NCBI GenBank assembly: GCA_035718085.1
Contig: DASTHS010000141.1
Span: 1 to 13,061, forward strand
Source of the DNA: DASTHS01 sp035718085
Lineage (GTDB): Bacteria; Actinomycetota; Acidimicrobiia; Acidimicrobiales; Palsa-688
Direction: 5' to 3'
Length of the DNA: 13,061 nucleotides
A model generated the notes under the pieces. That model had not been told where the DNA came from. It searched no databases and worked only from the letters and a program-made list of their open reading frames with translations. A program made the translations under genes and the position numbers. Positions 1 to 5,597 of this stretch are shown here, piece by piece. How positions within the stretch are numbered: the first letter of the stretch is position 1; every line of letters begins with the position of its first letter.

Positions 1-161
1 GCCGGCCCGTGCATCACGACGAACTCGGTGCCCTGGGTGAAGCCGGCCGACGGCGCCCGTCGGGCCAGGTCGAGCAGCCCGTCGAGGAGCTCGGCGTCGA
101 GGGGCTCGGCGGTGAACGACCGGCACATGCGGCGGCGGCGCACGGCGTCGGTGAGCTCCAT
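1..161 (-). CDS. Nitroreductase family protein, N-terminal part (runs off the left edge)
   Basis: The first 53 residues can be read, starting from the ATG at 161-159; the rest lies outside the window. The N-terminus has the form typical of nitroreductase-family FMN enzymes: a helix beginning MELTDAVRRRR, then CRSFTAEPLD, then the segment LLDLARRAPSAGFTQ followed by a beta strand EFVVMHG. In this family the arginine-rich stretch and the following RSF contact FMN phosphate, and members use NAD(P)H to reduce nitro compounds, flavins or quinones. The substrate cannot be told from this fragment. The gene is divergent from the rhodanese/MoeB gene with 51 bases between the starts. A TACCGT hexamer on the minus strand (173-168) sits six bases before the ATG, which supports this start and a leaderless message. 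The similar reading in the overlapping plus-strand frame is a shadow. Confidence 0.8.
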   Translation of the reverse strand, partial: MELTDAVRRRRMCRSFTAEPLDAELLDGLLDLARRAPSAGFTQGTEFVVMHGP

Positions 162-167
162 GTCCGC

Positions 168-173
168 ACGGTA
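168..173 (-). promoter_or_regulatory. Predicted -10 element TACCGT of the nitroreductase gene
   Basis: Read on the minus strand, TACCGT is followed by six bases and then the ATG at 161. That spacing puts transcription initiation at or next to the A of the start codon, so the message would be leaderless. No -35 consensus is evident upstream. Confidence 0.5.
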
Positions 174-196
174 GGGCGGAATGCCGACCCGCCAGG

Positions 197-202
197 TAGC
201 GT
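197..202 (+). promoter_or_regulatory. Predicted -10 element TAGCGT of the rhodanese/MoeB gene
   Basis: TAGCGT is followed by ten bases and then the ATG at 213. With initiation about seven bases past the hexamer, the 5' leader would be about three bases, so nearly leaderless. There is no purine-rich ribosome binding site between the hexamer and the start. Confidence 0.45.
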
Positions 203-212
203 TTCACCCACC

Positions 213-1394
213 ATGGCGAGCTTCCGAGACCTCCTGCGCGACACCAAGGCGCGCATCCGCGAGATCGACACGGCGACCGCCGCCGACGAGGTCGCCCGTG
301 CTGACACGGTCGTGCTCGACGTGCGCGAGCCCGACGAGTACGAGCAGGGCGCCCTGCCGGGGGCGGTGCACATCCCCCGTGGCCACCTCGAGAGCCAGAT
401 CGAGGCCAAGCTCCCCGACCACGACGCCCACGTCGTGGTCTACTGCGCGGGCGGCACCCGATCGGCGTTCGCGGCCGACACCCTGACCCAGCTCGGCTAC
501 AGCGACGTCACGTCGATGGCCGGCGGCTTCAACAAGTGGAAGGACGAGGGCCGCGACTGGAAGGTGCCTGCGGCCCTCACCCCCGATCAGCGCAACCGCT
601 ACCAGCGCCACATCCTGCTGCCCGAGGTCGACGTCGCGGGCCAGCAGAAGCTGCTCGACTCCAAGGTGCTGCTGCTCGGCGCCGGCGGCCTGGGCTCCCC
701 CGCCGCCCTCTACCTCGCCGCCGCCGGGGTCGGCACCCTCGGCATCATCGACATGGACGTGGTCGACGAGTCGAACCTGCAGCGCCAGATCCTCCACAAC
801 ATGGACCGCATCGGCGAGCGCAAGGTCGACTCGGCCAAGAAGACCCTCACCGGGCTGAACCCCGACGTCACCGTCGTCACCTACGACGTGCGCCTCGGCG
901 CCGACAACGTGCTCGACATCTTCCGGGGCTACGACCTCATCATCGACGGCACCGACAACTTCCCGACCCGCTACCTGGTCAACGATGCGTCGCTCAAGCT
1001 CGACATCCCCGTCGTGCACGGGTCGATCTTCCGCTTCGAGGGCCAGGCCAGCGTGTACCTGCCCCACCAGGGCCCCTGCTACCGCTGCCAGGTGCCCGAG
1101 CCGCCGCCCGCGGAGCTGGCCCCCTCCTGCTCGGAGGCAGGGGTGCTCGGTGTGCTGCCCGGCATCATCGGCAGCATCCAGGCCATGGAGGCCATCAAGC
1201 TGCTCCTCGGCCTGGGCGAGCCGCTCGTCGGCCGGCTGCTGGCCTACGACGCCATGGAGGAGAGCTTCCGCACCTTCCGGGTGCCCCGCGACCCGGAGTG
1301 CGCGGCGTGCTCCATCCCCAAAGAGCAGCTCGTCATCGCCGAGTACGACGAGCTGTGCATGCCCCACCCCATCCAGGCGCCCGCCGGCGCGTAG
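213..1394 (+). CDS. moeB: Rhodanese-MoeB fusion: sulfur-carrier protein adenylyltransferase/sulfurtransferase
   Basis: The protein has 393 residues. Residues about 12-118 form a rhodanese domain with the loop CAGGTRS and probable persulfide cysteine C78. Residues about 122-370 form an E1-like ThiF/MoeB domain: nucleotide loop GAGGLGSP at 156-163, the DESNLQRQ segment at 185-192, zinc cysteine pairs C289/C292 and C363/C366, and C306 in APSCSEAG as candidate sulfur-relay cysteine. The family adenylates the C-terminal glycine of a ThiS/MoaD-like carrier and passes sulfur to it for molybdopterin, thiamine or cysteine synthesis. The carrier is not in the window. The open frame extends back to base 9, but ATG 213 gives the normal N-terminus (MASFRDLL) and follows a -10 hexamer; the extension overlaps the divergent nitroreductase. 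The domain order is the reverse of mycobacterial MoeZ and eukaryotic MOCS3. The symbol is given for the E1-like domain; the exact pathway is inference. Confidence 0.9.
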   Translation: MASFRDLLRDTKARIREIDTATAADEVARADTVVLDVREPDEYEQGALPGAVHIPRGHLESQIEAKLPDHDAHVVVYCAGGTRSAFAADTLTQLGYSDVTSMAGGFNKWKDEGRDWKVPAALTPDQRNRYQRHILLPEVDVAGQQKLLDSKVLLLGAGGLGSPAALYLAAAGVGTLGIIDMDVVDESNLQRQILHNMDRIGERKVDSAKKTLTGLNPDVTVVTYDVRLGADNVLDIFRGYDLIIDGTDNFPTRYLVNDASLKLDIPVVHGSIFRFEGQASVYLPHQGPCYRCQVPEPPPAELAPSCSEAGVLGVLPGIIGSIQAMEAIKLLLGLGEPLVGRLLAYDAMEESFRTFRVPRDPECAACSIPKEQLVIAEYDELCMPHPIQAPAGA

Positions 1395-1404
1395 AGGGGG
1401 TCGC

Positions 1405-1410
1405 TACCCT
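1405..1410 (+). promoter_or_regulatory. Predicted -10 element TACCCT of the lipoprotein gene
   Basis: TACCCT lies ten bases after the stop of the rhodanese/MoeB gene and six bases before the GTG at 1417. This predicts a leaderless transcript starting at the G of the start codon and makes the gene its own transcription unit despite the 22-base gap. Confidence 0.5.
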
Positions 1411-1416
1411 CGCCCG

Positions 1417-2037
1417 GTGCGCAGCCGGATCGTCGCGGTGCTCGGCGGGGCCGTCGCCGCCGCCGGGCTCGGGGCCTGCGGCAGCGACACCCCGGCGCTG
1501 ACGGGCCCGAGCCAGCAGGTGCAGACCCCGACCACCGCCGCCGCCGCCGGCCCGACGGTGGGCGTGGTGGCCGTCGGCGCCGTGGAGGCGCCCGTGGTCA
1601 GCGGCGGGGCCGCCGGCAGCGCCATCACCGCCGCAGGGCGGGCCGTGGCCACCCGCCTGTCGGCGGCCGGGCGCACCTGCCCGATGCGGGTCGTGGCGTC
1701 GACGCCGGCGGTCGTCTCGTTGCGCTGGGACTGCACCGACCACACCGTGGCCACCGCCACCTTCGCCACCGCCACCGGCCGGCAGCTGCAGCTCCCCGAC
1801 CTGCTGCAGGGCGACTGGGTCGCCTACCTGTCGACGACCGCCCAGGCGCAGCTCGAGGCGGGCGGGGCCACCGCCGTCCAGGCCGCCGCCGCCGCCCCGG
1901 CCGCGGCCGGCGCCTACGGCCGCTGGAACGTCACTGCCGCCGACCTGCAGGTCGTCTGCACCCTGCCGGCCGGACCGGTCACGGTGAGCTTCCCCCGAGC
2001 CACCCTCACCCCGTACCTGCGCCCCGGGGTCGCCTGA
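1417..2037 (+). CDS. Predicted secreted lipoprotein of unknown function
   Basis: The product has 206 residues. It begins with a short positive segment (VRSR), a hydrophobic core and the lipobox LGAC at 18-21, so the mature protein should start at lipidated C21 outside the membrane. After a Thr/Ala/Pro-rich linker (about 35-50) comes a domain of roughly 140 residues with three further cysteines (in RTCPMRV, RWDCTD and QVVCTLP). The C-terminal half has the pattern LPDLLQGDW, a helix, then WNVTAADLQVVC and VSFPRATLTPYL. This faintly recalls the C-terminal region of RsiV/DUF3298 proteins; that is a similarity by eye, not an assignment. The open frame extends upstream inside the preceding gene. 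GTG 1417 is chosen because it gives an intact signal peptide and lies six bases after a -10 hexamer. The function is unknown. Confidence 0.75.
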   Translation: MRSRIVAVLGGAVAAAGLGACGSDTPALTGPSQQVQTPTTAAAAGPTVGVVAVGAVEAPVVSGGAAGSAITAAGRAVATRLSAAGRTCPMRVVASTPAVVSLRWDCTDHTVATATFATATGRQLQLPDLLQGDWVAYLSTTAQAQLEAGGATAVQAAAAAPAAAGAYGRWNVTAADLQVVCTLPAGPVTVSFPRATLTPYLRPGVA

Positions 2038-2074
2038 CCGGCTCTTGACTGGGCCACCACCGGCGGGGCCGTCG

Positions 2075-2080
2075 TATGGT
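2075..2080 (+). promoter_or_regulatory. Predicted -10 element TATGGT of the acyl-CoA mutase gene
   Basis: TATGGT is followed by six bases and the ATG at 2087, predicting a leaderless message. A TTGACT at 2045-2050 resembles a -35 box, but the 24-base spacing to the hexamer is too long for a standard promoter, so it may be chance. Confidence 0.5.
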
Positions 2081-2086
2081 CTGGAC

Positions 2087-3670
2087 ATGGCCGACGACAC
2101 GCGCCGCACCGACTCGGGCATCGAGATCAAGCCGGTCTACGGCCCCGACGACCTCGACGGCTTCGACCCCGAGCGCCAGCTCGGCGCCCCGGGCCGGGCG
2201 CCGTTCACGCGGGGCATCTACCCCACGATGTACCGGGGGCGGCCCTGGACCATCCGCCAGTACTCCGGCTTCGGCACCGCCGAGGCGACCAACGAGCGGT
2301 GGCGGCTGCTGCTCGCCGGTGGCGGCACCGGGCTCAGCTGCGCGTTCGACCTGCCGACGCAGATGGGATACGACTCCGACCACCCCCGCGCCGAGGGGGA
2401 GGTCGGCAAGGTCGGCGTGGCCATCGACTCCATCGACGACATGCGCGTGCTGCTCGCCGGGCTGCCCCTCGACCGGGTGACGACGTCGATGACGATCAAC
2501 TCCACGGCGGCCATCTTGTTGCTGCTCTACCAACTCGTCGCCGAGGAGCAGGGCGTCGACCCCAAGGGGCTGGGCGGCACCATCCAGAACGACATCCTGA
2601 AGGAGTACGTGGCCCGGGGCACCTACATCTTCCCGCCCCGCCCCTCGATGCGGTTGATCACCGACATCTTCGCCTACTGCCGGGACCAGCTCCCGAGCTG
2701 GAACACCATCTCGATCTCCGGCTACCACATCCGCGAGGCGGGATCCACAGCGGTGCAGGAGATCGCCTTCACCCTGGCCAACGGCATCGCCTACGTGGAG
2801 GCGGCGGTCGCCGCCGGCCTCGACGTCGACGAGTTCGCGCCCCGGCTCAGCTTCTTCTGGAACGCCCACAACAACCTCTTCGAGGAGGTCGCCAAGTTCC
2901 GTGCCGCCCGGCGCATGTGGGCCCGGATCATGGGGGAGCGCTTCGGCGCCACCAGCGAGAAGTCGAAGCTGCTGCGCTTCCACACCCAGACCGGGGGTTC
3001 GACCCTCACGGCGCAGCAGCCCGAGAACAACAGCGTGCGCGTCACCCTCCAGTCGCTGGCGGCGGTGCTCGGCGGCACCCAGAGCCTCCACGCCAACGGC
3101 TTCGACGAGGCGCTCGGCCTGCCGACCGCCCGCGCCGCCCGCATCGCGCTGCGCACCCAGCAGGTCATCGCCAACGAGTCGGGGGTCGTCGACACCGCCG
3201 ACCCGCTCGCCGGCTCCTACTTCGTCGAGTCGCTCACCGACCAGGTGGAGCGCGAGGCGTGGGGCTACCTGCAGAAGATCGACGAGATGGGCGGGGCGGT
3301 GGCCGCCATCGAGGCGGGCTACATGCAAGACGAGATCGAGCAGGCGGCCTACGACTTCGCGAAGGCCGTCGACGGCGGCGAGAAGGTGATCGTCGGCGTC
3401 AACCGCTTCGTCGAGGACGTCGCCGAGCCGGCCGACGTCTTCCCCATCGACCCCGCCCTGGTCGAGTCGCAGGTGGCCGGCGTGCGGGCCACGCGCGCCG
3501 AGCGCGACCAGGCGGCGGTCGACGCCGCCCTGGCCGACGTGGCCGCCGCCGCCCGAGGCACCCAGAACCTGCTGTGGCCCATGAAGGAGGCGCTGGCCCG
3601 CCGGGCCACCCTCGGGGAGGTCAGCGACGTGCTCCGCGGCGAGTTCGGCGTGCACGCACCCAGCCGCTGA
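2087..3670 (+). CDS. B12-dependent acyl-CoA mutase, large (catalytic) subunit, methylmalonyl-CoA mutase type
   Basis: The 527 residues form only the CoA-binding TIM-barrel half of the methylmalonyl-CoA mutase family. There is no C-terminal B12-binding domain with its DxHxxG motif, so a separate small subunit must bind adenosylcobalamin; none is in the window. Visible family motifs are YPTMYRGRPWTIRQY (45-59), FDLPTQMGYDSDHP (87-100), GTIQNDILKEY (164-174), PSMR (186-189), SISGYH (209-214) and RLSFFWN (253-259). Y59, R189 and H214 align by motif with Tyr89, Arg207 and His244 of the Propionibacterium enzyme. The retained tyrosine argues against isobutyryl-CoA mutase (Phe) and 2-hydroxyisobutyryl-CoA mutase (Ile). 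The likely reaction is therefore (R)-methylmalonyl-CoA to succinyl-CoA, but other parts are divergent (RIALRTQQ replaces the usual RIARNTQ), so a related substrate such as ethylmalonyl-CoA is not excluded. The open frame begins upstream at 2045; ATG 2087 follows the -10 element at leaderless spacing. Confidence 0.9.
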   Translation: MADDTRRTDSGIEIKPVYGPDDLDGFDPERQLGAPGRAPFTRGIYPTMYRGRPWTIRQYSGFGTAEATNERWRLLLAGGGTGLSCAFDLPTQMGYDSDHPRAEGEVGKVGVAIDSIDDMRVLLAGLPLDRVTTSMTINSTAAILLLLYQLVAEEQGVDPKGLGGTIQNDILKEYVARGTYIFPPRPSMRLITDIFAYCRDQLPSWNTISISGYHIREAGSTAVQEIAFTLANGIAYVEAAVAAGLDVDEFAPRLSFFWNAHNNLFEEVAKFRAARRMWARIMGERFGATSEKSKLLRFHTQTGGSTLTAQQPENNSVRVTLQSLAAVLGGTQSLHANGFDEALGLPTARAARIALRTQQVIANESGVVDTADPLAGSYFVESLTDQVEREAWGYLQKIDEMGGAVAAIEAGYMQDEIEQAAYDFAKAVDGGEKVIVGVNRFVEDVAEPADVFPIDPALVESQVAGVRATRAERDQAAVDAALADVAAAARGTQNLLWPMKEALARRATLGEVSDVLRGEFGVHAPSR

Positions 3671-3704
3671 CCGCCCGGCCACCGGCGTCGACAGGGCACA
3701 CTGG

Positions 3705-3710
3705 TAGGGC
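3705..3710 (+). promoter_or_regulatory. Weak candidate -10 (TAGGGC) upstream of the LpdA-like gene
   Basis: This is the only TA-containing hexamer close to the spacing seen at other genes, in the 76-base gap 3671-3746. It lacks the final T of TANNNT. Initiation six or seven bases later would leave a leader of about 30 bases before ATG 3747. No other signal is seen in the gap and no clear ribosome binding site precedes the ATG. Confidence 0.2.
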
Positions 3711-3746
3711 ACCGACATCCCCCAGCGCAGGCGGTTCACGAACGCA

Positions 3747-5108
3747 ATGGCAACCCGACTCGTCATCATCGGTGGCGGCCCGGCGGGCAACACCGCCGCC
3801 ACCTACGCCGCCCGCCTGGGGGCCGAGGTCACCCTGATCGAGCGCGACGTCATCGGCGGCGCCGCCCACCTGTGGGACTGCATCCCGAGCAAGACCATGA
3901 TCGCCACCGGCGGGGCGGTCAGCTTCGCCAACCGCATCACCGGCATGGGCCTCAGCCACCTCGACGCCCACCTCGAGGTCGACACGCAGCGCAGCCGGGT
4001 GCAGCGCATCGAGGGCCACCTGCGCGACTCGGTGACCAACCTGCTCACCAGCCAGGACGTGCGGTTGCTGCGGGGCACCGCCCGGTTCAAGGACGCCAAC
4101 AGCCTGCTGGTCGAGACCGCCGGGGGCGTCGAGGAGGTCGAGGCCGACGCCGTGCTCATCGCCACGGGCACCCGGCCGCGCATCCCCGACTGGGTGCAAC
4201 CCGACGGCGAGCGCATCCTGACGACCCGGGACGCCTACCCGCCCAAGCAGATGCCCGAGCACCTGATCGTGGTCGGTTCGGGGGTGACCGGCGTCGAGTT
4301 CGTGCACATGTTCACCAGCTTCGGGTCCAAGGTCACCCTGATCGTCAGCCGCCAGCAGGTGCTGCCGAACAAGGACCCGGAGGTGGCCTCCGCCCTGGAG
4401 AACGAGCTGCTCGCTCGCGGGGTGCGGCTGTTCAAGGGCGCCAAGGCGGAGATGATCGAGCGCACCGACGACGGGGTGGCGGTGGCGTGCGACGACGGCC
4501 GGGTGGCCCTCGGCAGCCACGCCCTGCTGGCCATCGGGTCGATCGCCAACACCGACGGCATCGGCCTCGAGCACGCCGGCGTCCAGGTCGACCGGGGCGG
4601 CTACGTGATCACCAACCAGCACTGCCAGTCGAACGTGGCCCACATCTACGCCGCCGGTGACGTGTCGGGGAAGCTGCCGCTGTCGTCGGTGGCCTCGATG
4701 CAGGGGCGCAAGATCGCCGAGCACATCATGGGCATCCACACCCGCGAGCACCGCCACATCGACTACTCGAAGGCCGCCTCGGCGATCTTCACCGAGCCGG
4801 AGATCGCCGACGTCGGGCTGGCCGAGGCCGACGCGTTCGCCACGGGCCGCAAGATCCGGGTGACGAAGGTGCCCTACGCGGCGACGGCGAAGGCGCTGAT
4901 CAACGAGGACCCGGGCGGGTTCGTGAAGGTCATCTCCGACCCGGCGACGGGCGTGGTGCTCGGCGGGTCGATCGTCGGCCGCCACGCCGCCGAGCTGATC
5001 TCGGTGATCGCCCTGGCGGTCACCGCCCACCTGAAGGTGTCCGACATCGTCGAGAGCTGCCTCGTGCACCCGACCCTGTCGGAGGCCCTGGCCGACGCCG
5101 CGGAGTAG
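3747..5108 (+). CDS. LpdA-like NAD(P)H dehydrogenase (quinone type), pyridine nucleotide-disulfide oxidoreductase family
   Basis: This 453-residue flavoprotein has an FAD Rossmann motif IIGGGPAGN at 7-15 with E32 ending the second strand, a second nucleotide motif VVGSGVTGVEF at 175-185 for NAD(P)H, the FAD segment YAAGD at 301-305 and a C-terminal dimerisation domain ending in HPTLSE (H441, E446). The redox-active disulfide motif CxxxxC is incomplete. The first position is alanine (GGAAHLWDCIPSK) and only C45 remains. The same one-cysteine form (GGAA...DCVPSK) is what I recall for M. tuberculosis LpdA (Rv3303c), an NAD(P)H:quinone reductase, so lipoamide dehydrogenase activity is unlikely. 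Soluble transhydrogenase is the alternative name automated pipelines may give. The gene follows the mutase after 76 bases and converges on the minus-strand accA unit. The ATG at 3747 sits at the usual distance from the FAD motif. Confidence 0.85.
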   Translation: MATRLVIIGGGPAGNTAATYAARLGAEVTLIERDVIGGAAHLWDCIPSKTMIATGGAVSFANRITGMGLSHLDAHLEVDTQRSRVQRIEGHLRDSVTNLLTSQDVRLLRGTARFKDANSLLVETAGGVEEVEADAVLIATGTRPRIPDWVQPDGERILTTRDAYPPKQMPEHLIVVGSGVTGVEFVHMFTSFGSKVTLIVSRQQVLPNKDPEVASALENELLARGVRLFKGAKAEMIERTDDGVAVACDDGRVALGSHALLAIGSIANTDGIGLEHAGVQVDRGGYVITNQHCQSNVAHIYAAGDVSGKLPLSSVASMQGRKIAEHIMGIHTREHRHIDYSKAASAIFTEPEIADVGLAEADAFATGRKIRVTKVPYAATAKALINEDPGGFVKVISDPATGVVLGGSIVGRHAAELISVIALAVTAHLKVSDIVESCLVHPTLSEALADAAE

Positions 5109-5131
5109 GCGGGAGGAAGGTCGCCGGGGGG

Positions 5132-5153
5132 CGACGGCCGGCCGCGGCCGTCG
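5132..5153. terminator. GC-rich hairpin between convergent genes, possible bidirectional terminator
   Basis: The arms CGACGGCC (5132-5139) and GGCCGTCG (5146-5153) are perfectly complementary around a six-base loop. An alternative overlapping stem is GTCGCC (5120-5125) with GGCGAC (5130-5135). The element lies in the 60-base gap between two converging genes and works equally on both strands. No T-run follows on either side, so intrinsic termination is uncertain. Confidence 0.45.
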
Positions 5154-5168
5154 GGAGCCGGCCGCCGG

Positions 5169-5594
5169 TCAGGCGGGGGCGTCGCCGGAGACGTCGGGAG
5201 GGTCGACGCCGAGGTCGGCCAGGGCCAGCAGGAACGACGGGCGGGGCCGGCCGGTCAGGGAGACGACCACCGCCTCGGTCGGGCCCGACAGCTCGCCACG
5301 CAGCGACCATCGCCGCCAGCGGCCCTCGGCCTTGGCGGCGCCGAAGGTGCGCACCCGCGCCCACGGCAGCGCGGTCGCCTCGCCGCGATGGCTGCGCGAC
5401 ACGACCCGCAGGTGCAGGGCGTCGACGGTGAGCACGACCTCGACCTGGGCCTGCTCGGCGAGGTCGGTGGGCAGCGGGTGGGGGAGGGCGACGAGCGGCC
5501 GGCTGGTGCCGATCTCGAAGTCGACCACGTCGGCCTCGGCCAGCCCGAGGTCGCGGGCCAGGCGGCGGGCGATGCGCCGGTCGAGCAGGTCCAC
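5169..5594 (-). CDS. Unknown 141-residue protein, second gene of the accA unit
   Basis: I do not recognise this protein. Its GTG start at 5594 follows the accA stop codon after only three bases, so the two are almost certainly co-transcribed and perhaps translationally coupled. The sequence is soluble, with no signal peptide or membrane segment. A charged N-terminal helix (DLLDRRIARRLARDLGL) is followed by strand-like segments (VEVVLTVDALHLRVVSR, TALPWARVRTFGAAK, RRWSLRGELS, AVVVSLTGR) and a short closing helix (FLLALADLG). This rhythm, with a WARV-type strand mid-way, is compatible with a small PH-like or similar beta-barrel fold, but that is a guess from pattern alone. It does not look like an AccE/epsilon subunit. 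Position suggests a role linked to acyl-CoA carboxylase or lipid metabolism. Confidence 0.7.
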   Translation of the reverse strand: MDLLDRRIARRLARDLGLAEADVVDFEIGTSRPLVALPHPLPTDLAEQAQVEVVLTVDALHLRVVSRSHRGEATALPWARVRTFGAAKAEGRWRRWSLRGELSGPTEAVVVSLTGRPRPSFLLALADLGVDPPDVSGDAPA

Positions 5595-5597
5595 CCC

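Noticed and set aside
9..212. N-terminal extension of the rhodanese/MoeB gene by 68 codons
   Set aside because: It lies opposite the nitroreductase coding sequence and does not resemble a domain. ATG 213 has the family N-terminus and a promoter hexamer.
2045..2050. TTGACT as a -35 box for the mutase gene
   Set aside because: The spacing to TATGGT is 24 bases, too long for a standard sigma-70-type promoter, and the other hexamers in the window have no -35 partner.
2006..3802. Minus-strand 598-codon frame opposite the mutase, and a similar one opposite the LpdA-like gene (3621-5069)
   Set aside because: The translations are low-information and antisense to well-conserved enzymes, with no start signal.
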